In this document: positions 54,683 to 63,372 of the stretch, in pieces
Layout: each line of letters opens with the position of its first letter
How positions within the stretch are numbered: position 1 is the stretch's first letter
Assembly: GCF_004363555.1 (NCBI RefSeq)
Contig: NZ_SNZJ01000027.1
Span: 1-64,000, forward strand
Length of the DNA: 64,000 nucleotides
Direction of reading: 5' to 3'
DNA from: Halomonas ventosae
GTDB lineage: Bacteria > Pseudomonadota > Gammaproteobacteria > Pseudomonadales > Halomonadaceae
The notes under the pieces: model-generated
Database searches by the model: none
What the model saw: the letters and a program-made list of their open reading frames with translations, nothing else
What the model was told of the DNA's origin: nothing
Position numbers and translations under genes: made by a program

Positions 54683-56277
54683 GCCGGACCTGCGCCCAAC
54701 AGCTGCTGCACCTGCTGGAAGCCTATGGCGTGGATACCGCCTTCGGCATCCCCGGGGTGCATACCATCGAGCTCTACCGCGCCCTGGGCGACAGCGCGAT
54801 CCGCCATGTCACCCCGCGCCACGAACAGGGTGCCGGCTTCATGGCCGATGGCTACGCCCGGGCCAGCGGCCGTCCGGCGGCCTGCTTCATCATCACCGGC
54901 CCCGGCATGACCAATATCGCCACCGCCATGGGCCAGGCCCTGGCCGATTCGGTGCCGATGCTGGTGATCTCCAGCGTCAACCGCCGTGACACCCTGGGGC
55001 GCGGTCAGGGGCGCCTGCATGAGCTGCCCAGTCAGCAACAGACTCTGGCCGGCGTCAGTGTCTTCAGCCACACCCTGCATGATCCGGCGGCACTACCGGA
55101 GATCCTGGCCCGCGCCTTCGCGATCTTCCGCGGCGCGCGTCCGGGACCGGTGCACATCGAGATTCCCATCGACCTGTTCGATGCTCCGGTCCCCGAGTCT
55201 GCGCCGCGCCCGATCGAGGTATTTCCCCCGGCGCCCGCCCCGGCCGCCATTACTCGAATCGCCGAATGGATGACCAGCGCCGAGCGCCCCCTGCTGCTGC
55301 TGGGCGGGGGCTGCGTCGCCGCTCCTGACGCCGCCCGCGCACTGGTGGAGCGCCTGCAGGCCCCGACTCTTACCACCATCAATGCCAAGGGCGTGCTGGG
55401 CCAGGATCACCCCCAGGATCTGGGGGCCACCGCCAGCCTGCCCGCCGCGCGTCGGCTGGCGGCCGAGGCCGACGTCATCCTGGCGCTGGGCACCGAGCTT
55501 GGCGAGACCGACTATGACCTGGTGTTCGATGAGGGCTTCCGCCTCACCGGGCGGCTGATCCGGGTGGACATCGACCCCCAGCAGCTGGGCCGCAACCACG
55601 CCGCCGATCTGGCCCTGGTGGCCGACGCCGGCGAGACCCTGACCGCCCTGTTACGGGCGCTGCCCGAGGCTCGCGCCGACGATGGTCGTGCCGCGGCGGT
55701 TCGCCGTGAGCTGGCCTTGGCCAAAGACCCCGAGCTGACACCCTATGTGCCACTCTACGCCACCCTGCAGGCAACGCTTCCCGAGGCGATCCTGGTAGGT
55801 GATTCCACCGGGCCGGTTTACGCCGGCAACTTTCTCGCCTCCTTGCCCGCGCCACGTCGCTGGTTCAATGCCGCCACGGGCTACGGCACCCTCGGCTATG
55901 GCCTGCCCGCCTCCCTGGGCGCCGCCCTCGCCTGTCCGCAGCGGCCCGTCGTGGCCTTGGTCGGCGACGGTGGCCTGCAGTTCGTGATCGGCGAGCTGGC
56001 CACCGCCCGCGACCTCGACCAGCCCGTGGCAGTGGTGATCTGGAACAACCAGGGCTACGACGAAATTCGCCGCTACATGGCCATGAACGAAGTGCCCCAA
56101 CTTGGCGTCGACCTGACGGCACCGGATTTCGCCGGACTGGCCGACGCCTATGCCTGCCGCTATCTGAAGGCGGGCGATCCGACGACCCTCGGCGACGCCC
56201 TCGGGCAGCTGGGCGCGGCGCACTCACCGCTGCTCATCGAGGTCGATGCCGAGGCCTGGATGGCAGCCACTCGATGA
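54679..56277 (+). CDS. aruI: Thiamine-diphosphate 2-ketoarginine decarboxylase (AruI)
   Basis: The 532-residue enzyme has the three-domain acetolactate-synthase fold: the PYR domain with GVDTAFGIPGVHTIELYRALGDSAIRHVTPRHEQGAGFMADGYARASG (catalytic Glu49), a central domain, and the PP domain with GDGGLQFVIGELATARDLDQPVAVVIWNN binding Mg-ThDP. GIPGVHTxELYR and the rest of the first 120 residues match my memory of AruI of Pseudomonas, which decarboxylates 5-guanidino-2-oxopentanoate to 4-guanidinobutyraldehyde. With aruH and an aldehyde dehydrogenase downstream this completes arginine transamination. Its start overlaps the HD gene stop. Confidence 0.87.
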   Translation: MSRTCAQQLLHLLEAYGVDTAFGIPGVHTIELYRALGDSAIRHVTPRHEQGAGFMADGYARASGRPAACFIITGPGMTNIATAMGQALADSVPMLVISSVNRRDTLGRGQGRLHELPSQQQTLAGVSVFSHTLHDPAALPEILARAFAIFRGARPGPVHIEIPIDLFDAPVPESAPRPIEVFPPAPAPAAITRIAEWMTSAERPLLLLGGGCVAAPDAARALVERLQAPTLTTINAKGVLGQDHPQDLGATASLPAARRLAAEADVILALGTELGETDYDLVFDEGFRLTGRLIRVDIDPQQLGRNHAADLALVADAGETLTALLRALPEARADDGRAAAVRRELALAKDPELTPYVPLYATLQATLPEAILVGDSTGPVYAGNFLASLPAPRRWFNAATGYGTLGYGLPASLGAALACPQRPVVALVGDGGLQFVIGELATARDLDQPVAVVIWNNQGYDEIRRYMAMNEVPQLGVDLTAPDFAGLADAYACRYLKAGDPTTLGDALGQLGAAHSPLLIEVDAEAWMAATR

Positions 56278-56312
56278 TCGCGACCGACAATTCACACACG
56301 AGGTTTCCTGAC

Positions 56313-57254
56313 ATGCGTAGATCCGCTCTCCTGACCGCCCTGGCGCTCACCAGCCTACTGCCGCTCACTGCACAGGCGGCACAGGACGCCAGCATCGAGC
56401 TGCGCCTGGTAGTGCCTCCCTGGCCAGGGGTGACGGTGAAGTCGGAGATTTTCGCCCAGCTGGCCGAACCACTCGGCTACCGGGTCGAGGCCCTGGAGAT
56501 CAGCTCGACGGTGGGCTACCAGACCCTGCAGAGCGGCGAAAGCGACGCCTTTCTGGCCGGTTGGCTGCCTTCCCAGCAGAAAAGCTACGACGCCGCCATG
56601 GAGCAGGGCAACATCGTCGACCTGGGCAACAACGTGACCGGCGCCCGGATGGGCTTCGCGGTACCAGGCTACGTCCATGATGCCGGCGTCACCCACGCCA
56701 AACAGCTGGCGGACCCGGACATTCGCGAGCGCTTCGGTGCCGAGATCTATTCCATCGAAAGTGGCTCCACGGTAAGCGACCACCTCCACGGCGCCGTCGA
56801 GGCCGATACCTACGGGCTCAGCGGCTGGACCCTGCGGGAGTCCTCGACGCCGGGGATGCTGGCCGAGGTGGATGCCGCCAGGCGCGATGAGCGCTGGATC
56901 CTCTTCTACGGCTGGACGCCCCACTGGATGGCACCAGTGCATGACATGGAGATCCTCGACGATCCGGCTGGGGTCTTCGGCGAAGACAATGGTCGCAGTG
57001 ATGTGCGCACCATCGTGGCCCGTGACTACCAAGAGTCCCACCCCAACATGGCCCGCCTGCTGGACCAATTCGAACTGACCGCCGACGAACAGAGCGCGTT
57101 CATCCAGGCGTACAGCCTTGAAGAGGGCGAACTGGCGAGCGTCGCCCGCGAGTGGCTGCAGGCCCATCCCGATCGGGTGGCCAGCTTCATCGACGGCGTC
57201 AACACCCACGACGGCGAGCCTGGCCTGGCGGCGGTTCGCGCCAGCCTGAAGTGA
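56313..57254 (+). CDS. Betaine-type ABC substrate-binding protein (OpuAC/ProX-like)
   Basis: The 313-residue protein has a Sec signal (MRRSALLTALALTSLLPLTAQA) and an OpuAC-type domain with aromatic-rich binding loops: LVVPPWPGVTVKSEIFAQL, SDAFLAGWLPSQQ, and ILFYGWTPHWMAPVHDMEILDDP. Such loops form the Trp cage for glycine betaine, choline or similar quaternary ammonium groups. No betaine-type permease or ATPase is nearby; the ABC genes downstream are polar amino-acid type with their own binding protein. GAGG nine bases upstream supports ATG 56313 over the ATG overlapping aruI. Confidence 0.85.
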   Translation: MRRSALLTALALTSLLPLTAQAAQDASIELRLVVPPWPGVTVKSEIFAQLAEPLGYRVEALEISSTVGYQTLQSGESDAFLAGWLPSQQKSYDAAMEQGNIVDLGNNVTGARMGFAVPGYVHDAGVTHAKQLADPDIRERFGAEIYSIESGSTVSDHLHGAVEADTYGLSGWTLRESSTPGMLAEVDAARRDERWILFYGWTPHWMAPVHDMEILDDPAGVFGEDNGRSDVRTIVARDYQESHPNMARLLDQFELTADEQSAFIQAYSLEEGELASVAREWLQAHPDRVASFIDGVNTHDGEPGLAAVRASLK

Positions 57255-57263
57255 TACTTACCG

Positions 57264-57282
57264 GGCCGGCGGGAAGCCGGCC
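57264..57282 (+). terminator. Hairpin between the binding-protein gene and aruH
   Basis: Seven-base arms GGCCGGC / GCCGGCC with a 5-nt loop lie nine bases past the stop, with no T-run. It may give partial termination and a higher level of the upstream binding-protein message. Confidence 0.45.
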
Positions 57283-57309
57283 TCAGCGCTTCCGAGAGTG
57301 AGGAATGCT

Positions 57310-58521
57310 ATGCGCTATTCACGACTGACCGACCGCATCGCCGGCGAGGGGGCTGCGGCCTGGGATATCCACTACCGCGCCCTGGAACGTCAAGCCGCCG
57401 GCGAGGAGATCACGGTGCTCTCGGTGGGCGACCCCGACTTCAATACCCCGGCGCCCATCGTGGAGAGCGCCGTCGACAGCCTGCGCGGCGGCGCCACCCA
57501 CTACCCCGACGTGCAGGGCAAGCTGGCGCTGCGCCAGGCCATTGCCGCCGACTATCGCCGCCAGGGCCTCGAGGTGGGGCCTGATAACGTCATTGTCATG
57601 GCCGGCGCCCAGTGCGGTCTCTATGCCGCAGCCCAGTGCCTGCTCGACCCCGGCGACGAGGTACTGGTGCCCGAGCCCGGCTATGTCACCTATGAAGCGG
57701 TACTACGCGCCACCGGCGCCGAACTGGTGCAGGTGCCGCTGCGTGGCGAGGCGGACTTCCACCTGGAGCCGGCAGCCCTGGAGGCGGCTATCACCCCGCG
57801 GACCCGCGCCATCCTGCTCAATAGCCCCCACAATCCCACAGGACAGCTGATCGACGCGGCGAAATGGGAGGCCATCGCCGAGCTGTGCCGTCGTCACGAC
57901 CTGTGGCTGATCTCCGACGAGGTCTATGCAGAGCTGATCTTCGAGGGCCAGCATCTCTGCCCCGCCACACTGGCTGGCATGGCCGAGCGCACTGTGGTGA
58001 TCAGCAGCCTCTCCAAATCCCATGCCATGACCGGCTGGCGTCTGGGCTGGATTGTGGGCCCCGAACCGCTGATCCACCATCTGACCCACCTGGCGCTCTG
58101 CATGCTCTATGGCTGCCCGGACTTCATCCAGGACGCCGCCTGCGCCGCTCTCGAGGCCCCTCCCGCCGAGCTCGGCGCGATGCGTGAAGTATACCGCGCA
58201 CGCCGCGACACGGTCTGTGAGGCGCTCGCCGAGAGCCCCGCGGTCACGGCGATCCGCCCGCCGGCGGGAATGTTCCTGATGGTGGATATTCGTGCGACCG
58301 GCCTCTCCTCGCAGGCCTTCGCCGATCGCCTGCTCGATGAGGAAGGTATCTCGGTGCTCTCCGGCGAGGCCTTCGGGCCCTCGGCGGCGGGCTTCGTCCG
58401 TCTCAGTCTTACCGTGGAGGCCGAGCGCCTGGCCGCGGCCAGCCACCGCCTGGCGGCCTGCGCCGAACGTGCTCGTGCCGAACTGTCACCCACCCAGGCC
58501 TCGGAGGCCTCTTGCCTATGA
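57310..58521 (+). CDS. aruH: Arginine:pyruvate transaminase (AruH)
   Basis: The 403-residue class I aminotransferase shows [22 protein letters not shown] and the PLP lysine (Lys236) in [20 protein letters not shown]. The start [28 protein letters not shown] and the tail [20 protein letters not shown] are very close to Pseudomonas AruH as remembered. It converts arginine and pyruvate to 2-ketoarginine and alanine. AGGA precedes ATG 57310. It overlaps the ABC ATPase gene by ATGA, so arginine uptake and the first catabolic step are coupled. Confidence 0.9.
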   Translation: MRYSRLTDRIAGEGAAAWDIHYRALERQAAGEEITVLSVGDPDFNTPAPIVESAVDSLRGGATHYPDVQGKLALRQAIAADYRRQGLEVGPDNVIVMAGAQCGLYAAAQCLLDPGDEVLVPEPGYVTYEAVLRATGAELVQVPLRGEADFHLEPAALEAAITPRTRAILLNSPHNPTGQLIDAAKWEAIAELCRRHDLWLISDEVYAELIFEGQHLCPATLAGMAERTVVISSLSKSHAMTGWRLGWIVGPEPLIHHLTHLALCMLYGCPDFIQDAACAALEAPPAELGAMREVYRARRDTVCEALAESPAVTAIRPPAGMFLMVDIRATGLSSQAFADRLLDEEGISVLSGEAFGPSAAGFVRLSLTVEAERLAAASHRLAACAERARAELSPTQASEASCL

Positions 58522-59315
58522 CATCATCGCTAGAGCTCTCCCCCTCTCCGCAGGCCGCCACCGCCCCGGCGGTAGTGGCCGACCACCTGATCAAGCATTT
58601 TGGCGATCTGGAGGTGCTCAAGGGCGTCTCCCTCGAGGTTCCCGAAGGCACCGTCACGTCCATCATCGGCGCCAGCGGCTCCGGCAAGAGCACCCTGCTG
58701 CGCTGCATGAACCTGCTGGAAAGACCCGACCAGGGCGAGTTGGCGATTGCGGATGAGGCGATTCGTTTCACCCGCAATTCCCAGGGCGACATCATCGGTC
58801 TGGACCGGCGGCAGCTACAGCGACTGCGCGCCAAGGTCACCATGGTCTTCCAGCAGTTCAATCTCTGGCCTCACCTGACCGTGCTGGGCAACGTCATCGA
58901 GGCCCCCATGCGAGTCAAGGGGCTCTCCCGCAAGCGGGCCACCGCGCTGGGCGAGCACTACCTCGAGCGGGTCGGCATGGCCGACCGGCGCGACGCCTAC
59001 CCTGCCTTCCTCTCCGGCGGCCAACAGCAGCGCGTGGCCATCGCCCGTGCGCTGGCCATGGAGCCACGCCTGCTGCTCTTCGACGAACCCACCTCGGCAC
59101 TGGACCCGGAACGGGTCAACGAAGTGCTCGGAGTGATCCGCGGCCTCGCCGACGAGGGCCGCACCATGCTGCTGGTCACCCACGAGATGCACTTTGCCCG
59201 CGAGGTCTCCGACCAGCTGGTCTATCTCGACCAGGGCCGCATCGCCGCCTCGGGCACCCCGGATGACGTCTTCGATGACCCCCGCTGCCGCCAGTTCATG
59301 GCGCCGGCAGCCTGA
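58518..59315 (+). CDS. Polar amino-acid ABC transporter ATP-binding protein
   Basis: The 265-residue ATPase has Walker [10 protein letters not shown], a Q-loop [12 protein letters not shown], signature [15 protein letters not shown], Walker [14 protein letters not shown] and the switch His in VTHEMHFA. It matches the HisP/GlnQ class; the spacing of the [11 protein letters not shown] insert resembles HisP/AotP. It energises uptake with the permeases and binding protein that follow. Arginine is the likely cargo from context with aruH. The start overlaps aruH. Confidence 0.92.
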   Translation: MTSSLELSPSPQAATAPAVVADHLIKHFGDLEVLKGVSLEVPEGTVTSIIGASGSGKSTLLRCMNLLERPDQGELAIADEAIRFTRNSQGDIIGLDRRQLQRLRAKVTMVFQQFNLWPHLTVLGNVIEAPMRVKGLSRKRATALGEHYLERVGMADRRDAYPAFLSGGQQQRVAIARALAMEPRLLLFDEPTSALDPERVNEVLGVIRGLADEGRTMLLVTHEMHFAREVSDQLVYLDQGRIAASGTPDDVFDDPRCRQFMAPAA

Positions 59316-59348
59316 ACGCTCCACCAACCATAACGACAGGAGAAGTCG

Positions 59349-60122
59349 ATGAAATTTCCGATGATGATTGCCACCGCGGTAACCGCCCTGGGCCTTGGCC
59401 AAGCTGCCCAGGCCGGTGATCCCCTCCAGGTGGGCATCTCCGGCGAACCCTATCCGCCCTTCACCTACAAGGCCGCCAGCGGCGACTGGACCGGCTTCGA
59501 GGTGGAACTGGCTCACGCGATCTGCGCGGCCATGGAGCGCGAGTGCGAGATCGCGCCCACTGGCTGGAGCGGCATCATCCCCTCGCTCAAGGCCGGCCGC
59601 ATCGACATGATCATGAATTCCATGTCGATCACCGAGAAGCGCCAGCGGGTCATCGACTTCACCCGCCCCTACTACTTCACCCCGGGCTCATACGTGGCGG
59701 CCAGCGAGCGCGACCTCGACATCCCCGACGGCCTGGACGGCCTGGTGATGGGCGTGCAGAGCGCCACCACCAACGCCACCTATGCACGGCGCGAACTGCG
59801 CGACAGCGGCGTGGAGATCCGCCTTTACGACCAGGCGGAGCAGGTCAACAACGACCTGCTGGCCGGGCGGCTCGACGTGATCCTGGCCGACGAGATCGCC
59901 ATGGTGCAGTTCCTCGAGCGCGACGAGGCCGAAGGTTTCGAGATCAAGGCCACCGCCCCGCAACACGCGGCCTATGGCGAGGGTATCGGCATCGGTCTGC
60001 GCCAGGAAGACGACGCCCTGGAAGCCGACCTCAACGAGGCAGTCGCCGCGGTGATTGAAGACGGCACCTGTGCCAGCCTTTCCGAGGAGTACCTGGGCAC
60101 CGACGTCTGCGTCTACGACTGA
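59349..60122 (+). CDS. Polar amino-acid ABC transporter substrate-binding protein
   Basis: The 257-residue family 3 binding protein has a Sec signal cut near AQAG, then LQVGISGEPYPPFTYKAASGDWTGFEVELAHAICAAM, GIIPSLKAGRIDMIMNSMSITEKRQRVIDFTRPYY and a C-terminal cysteine pair region (GTCASLSEEYLGTDVCVYD). It resembles lysine/arginine/ornithine binding proteins; ligand preference is inferred from the aruH/aruI context. AGGAGAAGTCG precedes the ATG. A GC-rich hairpin separates it from the permease genes. Confidence 0.9.
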   Translation: MKFPMMIATAVTALGLGQAAQAGDPLQVGISGEPYPPFTYKAASGDWTGFEVELAHAICAAMERECEIAPTGWSGIIPSLKAGRIDMIMNSMSITEKRQRVIDFTRPYYFTPGSYVAASERDLDIPDGLDGLVMGVQSATTNATYARRELRDSGVEIRLYDQAEQVNNDLLAGRLDVILADEIAMVQFLERDEAEGFEIKATAPQHAAYGEGIGIGLRQEDDALEADLNEAVAAVIEDGTCASLSEEYLGTDVCVYD

Positions 60123-60146
60123 GGCTTAACCAGCCAGTCATCGCAT

Positions 60147-60171
60147 CCCCCGACGCTGCCGGCGTCGGGGG
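60147..60171 (+). terminator. Hairpin between binding-protein and permease genes
   Basis: Ten-base arms CCCCCGACGC / GCGTCGGGGG with a 5-nt loop lie 24 bases past the binding-protein stop. Such intercistronic hairpins often keep binding proteins more abundant than permeases. Confidence 0.6.
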
Positions 60172-60204
60172 CGCTTCGTCCTGTGACCAAGGAAAGACTC
60201 GACA

Positions 60205-60912
60205 ATGACTGCCATGACACCGGAGGGGCTCGGCGACTGGGCCGGGCCCATCCTGAGCGGCGCCCTGACCACGGTGCAGATCGCCGTGCTGGCCTACGCC
60301 ATCGGCCTGGTGCTGGGGTTGCTGGGGGCCGGCGCAAAGCTCAGCCCCTGGGCGCCCTTACGTGGCGTGGCCACCGCCTACTCGACGCTGATCCGGGCGG
60401 TACCCGAGCTGCTGCTGATCATTCTGCTCTACTATGCCGGTCCCCAGGCACTGGATGCCTTGCTGGCACGCTTGGGAATCGCCGGTGCCGTGCAGATCAC
60501 CGGCTTCGCCACTGCCGTGGGCGTGCTGGCCTTCGTCCAGGGGGCCTACATGACCGAGGTGTTCCGCGGCGCCATCCTCGCCATCCCGCAGGGCCAGCTG
60601 GAGGCCGCGGACGCCTTCGGCTTCTCGCGCTGGACGCGCTTTCATCGCTTCATACTGCCGGCCATGTTGCCCAACGCCCTGCCGGGCATGTCCAACCTGT
60701 GGCTGATCCTGATCAAGGACACCGCCCTGATCAGCGTGATCGGCTTCAACGAGCTGTTCTTCACCATCCAGCAAGCCGCTGCCAGCAGCCGCGCCTACTT
60801 CCTCTTTTATGCCGCCGCCGGCGTCATCTACCTGCTGATGACCCTGACCTCCACGGCGCTGTTTGCCCGCCTCGAGCGCTATGTGCGCCGTGGCCAACCC
60901 ACGGAGGCCTGA
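60205..60912 (+). CDS. Amino-acid ABC transporter permease, first subunit
   Basis: The 235-residue permease of the HisMQ class has five hydrophobic helices with TTVQIAVLAYAIGLVLGLL, STLIRAVPELLLIILLYY and the cytoplasmic EAA-like loop EAADAFGFSRWTRFHRFILPAMLPNALPG. It forms the membrane channel with the next gene product. AAGGA lies upstream; an in-frame ATG at 60214 is an alternative start. One base separates its stop from the next start. Confidence 0.91.
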   Translation: MTAMTPEGLGDWAGPILSGALTTVQIAVLAYAIGLVLGLLGAGAKLSPWAPLRGVATAYSTLIRAVPELLLIILLYYAGPQALDALLARLGIAGAVQITGFATAVGVLAFVQGAYMTEVFRGAILAIPQGQLEAADAFGFSRWTRFHRFILPAMLPNALPGMSNLWLILIKDTALISVIGFNELFFTIQQAAASSRAYFLFYAAAGVIYLLMTLTSTALFARLERYVRRGQPTEA

Positions 60913-60913
60913 G

Positions 60914-61639
60914 ATGGACTTTTCCTGGCTGAGTGATCCCTTCTATCAGGGCTACCTGTGGGAGGGCTTCGTCAATACCCTGTGGCTGCTGCTGGTCTCT
61001 TCAGTGGGCGGTCTGATCCTCGCCGTGGGGGTGGCCCTGGCTCGACTTCGCGGACCGCAGCCTCTCGTCTGGCTGGCCTGGGCCTTCACGACTATGATCC
61101 GTGGCACCCCGCTGCTCGTGCAGCTGTTCTTCTTCTACTACGGGGTGGGACGCCTGCTGGAAGGGGTACCGGGCATGCGTGACAGCGTCCTCTGGCCGTT
61201 ACTGAGCGATCCCTTCTTCTTCGGCGCCCTGACCTTCATCCTCAGTGTCGGCGCCTACTCCGGCGAGGTGATCCGTGGCGCCATGCAGAGCGTGCCTCGC
61301 GGCGAGCTGGAGGCCGGACGCGCCTTCGGTCTCTCCGGTTTCCAGGTGCTCTATCGGCTGTGGCTGCCACGGGCCATCCAGCTTTGCCTGCCGACGCTGA
61401 CCGGCGAGATGATCCTGCTGCTCAAGTCGGTACCCCTGGTCTCCACCATCGCCCTGATGGACCTGCTGCAAGCCGCCAATATCATTCGCGACGAGACCTT
61501 TCTGGTCTACGAGCCCCTGCTGCTGATCGCCGGCATCTACCTGGCCACCACCATCGTGCTGACCCTGCTGCTGCGCCTGGTGGAACTCAATTTCCCCGGC
61601 ATGCGCCCGACCCGGCGCCGCTGGTTGCCCATTCGCTGA
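60914..61639 (+). CDS. Amino-acid ABC transporter permease, second subunit
   Basis: The 241-residue partner permease carries FVNTLWLLLVSSVGGLILAVGVALAR, TTMIRGTPLLVQLFFFYYGVG and the EAA-like loop EAGRAFGLSGFQVLYRLWLPRAIQLCLPTL, close to HisM/AotM-type subunits. GGAGG in the end of the preceding gene serves its ATG at 60914. Together with the ATPase and family 3 binding protein it completes one importer. Confidence 0.91.
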   Translation: MDFSWLSDPFYQGYLWEGFVNTLWLLLVSSVGGLILAVGVALARLRGPQPLVWLAWAFTTMIRGTPLLVQLFFFYYGVGRLLEGVPGMRDSVLWPLLSDPFFFGALTFILSVGAYSGEVIRGAMQSVPRGELEAGRAFGLSGFQVLYRLWLPRAIQLCLPTLTGEMILLLKSVPLVSTIALMDLLQAANIIRDETFLVYEPLLLIAGIYLATTIVLTLLLRLVELNFPGMRPTRRRWLPIR

Positions 61640-61654
61640 GCAAGACGAGGCCTT

Positions 61655-63100
61655 ATGCACGTATTGAACGAGCAGTTTATCGACAATGCCTGGGTAGACA
61701 GCCACGCCGAGGCTCGCCTCCCGCTGCTGGACCCGTTTCATGAGGCGGTGATCGGAGAGGTGACCCGCGGCGACCCCTTGGATGTCGATGCGGCGGTGGC
61801 CGCCGCACGCCGCGCCTTGCCCGACTGGCGCGACACTCCGGAAGCCCGCCGCGGCGAGCACCTGGAGGCCATCGCCGCGGGGCTCGAGGCGCGCCGCGAG
61901 GGCCTGGCCGAACTGTCGAGTCGCAACAGCGGCAAGCCCCTGGCCGAGGCCCACCAGGACCTGGACGACGCCATCGCCTGCTATCGCTACTACGCCACCC
62001 AGGCCCGGGCTCTGGGCAAGCGCCAGGGCCAGGCCGATGCGAGCGGCATCGAGGGGTTTTCGGCACGCCGTTACTGGGATCCCGTCGGCGTGGTGGGGCT
62101 GATCACTCCCTGGAACTTCCCCCTGGTCAGCAGCGCCTGGAAGCTGGCTCCCGCGCTCGCTGCCGGCTGCACGGTGGTGTTCAAGCCCTCCGAGGTCACG
62201 CCCCTGCCAGAGCGGGTGCTGGCGGAGGTCGTGATTGAGGCGGGGCTGCCCCCGGGGGTGGTCAATCTGCTGCACGGCGACGGCGAAGGGATCGGCGCGC
62301 CCTTGAGCCGCCACCCTGGCATCGACAAGTTCTCCTTCACCGGCAGCAACCCGGTGGGCGAAAAGGTGATGCAGGCCGCCGCCAGCGGGGTGCGGCCCGT
62401 CTCCCTGGAGTTGGGCGGCAAGTCGCCGATCCTGGTCACCGAAGATGCCGACCTGGAGCTCACCTGCGACCTGGTGATGGCCGGCATCTGCTATAACGCC
62501 GGCCAGATGTGTTCTGCCACCAGCCGGTTACTGGTGCACGAGCGCCTGGCGGACGACCTGTATGCGGCCATCGACGCCGAAATGGCCGCACTGCGTCCGG
62601 GCGCCCCCCTGGCCGAGGGGACAGATATGGGGCCGCTGGTCAGCGCCATGCAGCGCGATCGGGTGCAACGCTATCTGGCCCTGGCCGACCGGGAGGGTCT
62701 GCACAGCGAGACGCCCGCCGTTGCCCTGCCCGAGCAAGGGTTCTTCGTGACGCCGCGCCTCTACCGTGACGTGCCGCCCAGCAGCCGGTTATGGCGAGAG
62801 GAGATCTTCGGGCCAGTTCTCTGTGCCCGGCGGGTCGCCGACGACGAGGAGGCCATCGCCCTGGCCAACGACAGCGATTTCGGCCTGGCAGCCACCGTGG
62901 TGGCCGGTGACCCGGACCGCGCCGAGGCCATCGCACGGCGCCTGGAGGTGGGCAACGTCTGGTGCAACTGCGATCAGGTGGCCCCGCCCCACTCAAGCTG
63001 GGGCGGCATGAAGCGCAGCGGCATCGGCCGCGAACTCGGACAGACAGGACTCGACGCCTACCTCGAGCCCAAGCGCATCACCTGCCGGGCAGCGACGTGA
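61655..63100 (+). CDS. Aldehyde dehydrogenase, aminoaldehyde/betaine-aldehyde type
   Basis: The 481-residue NAD(P)-dependent enzyme has PWNFPLV (Asn154), the cofactor motif FTGSNPVGEK, LELGGKSP with Glu252 and the catalytic Cys286 in NAGQMCSATSRLLVH. The last motif is typical of betaine-aldehyde and omega-aminoaldehyde dehydrogenases. In this operon the natural substrate would be 4-guanidinobutyraldehyde from AruI, giving 4-guanidinobutyrate; trimethylamino-aldehydes are also possible. Its stop overlaps the GTG of a small membrane protein gene. Confidence 0.9.
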   Translation: MHVLNEQFIDNAWVDSHAEARLPLLDPFHEAVIGEVTRGDPLDVDAAVAAARRALPDWRDTPEARRGEHLEAIAAGLEARREGLAELSSRNSGKPLAEAHQDLDDAIACYRYYATQARALGKRQGQADASGIEGFSARRYWDPVGVVGLITPWNFPLVSSAWKLAPALAAGCTVVFKPSEVTPLPERVLAEVVIEAGLPPGVVNLLHGDGEGIGAPLSRHPGIDKFSFTGSNPVGEKVMQAAASGVRPVSLELGGKSPILVTEDADLELTCDLVMAGICYNAGQMCSATSRLLVHERLADDLYAAIDAEMAALRPGAPLAEGTDMGPLVSAMQRDRVQRYLALADREGLHSETPAVALPEQGFFVTPRLYRDVPPSSRLWREEIFGPVLCARRVADDEEAIALANDSDFGLAATVVAGDPDRAEAIARRLEVGNVWCNCDQVAPPHSSWGGMKRSGIGRELGQTGLDAYLEPKRITCRAAT

Positions 63101-63372
63101 GCTGCCGGACTGCTTCCGGGTGGTGTCTGACGGTGATCGGCCTGGTCGCCATTGGGCTGCTGTTGGCCAGTGGCCTCACCACACGGCAGACCACGTGGTT
63201 CGCCGCCGCCCTGGCGCTGAGCGGCTCCATCCCGGTGATGACCGCCGGGGTGGTGCTAGCACTGTGTTGCGAGATCCGCCGAGCCACACGCAACGCCCAG
63301 CGAGCCAAACGGCGCGACCCTGCGGGACGCCGCCGCGGGCCGGTGCCTGGTCTATCCTTTCCCGAACTATGA
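63097..63372 (+). CDS. Small membrane protein between the aldehyde dehydrogenase and a GlxA regulator
   Basis: Starting from GTG 63097, which overlaps the preceding stop as GTGA, the 91-residue product has two hydrophobic segments (about 10-26 and 31-57) and a strongly basic tail (RRATRNAQRAKRRDPAGRRR). No family is recognised. It overlaps the following regulator by ATGA. The tight coupling on both sides argues for a real gene, but no separate ribosome site is clear and the frame could be incidental. Confidence 0.5.
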   Translation: MSCRTASGWCLTVIGLVAIGLLLASGLTTRQTTWFAAALALSGSIPVMTAGVVLALCCEIRRATRNAQRAKRRDPAGRRRGPVPGLSFPEL

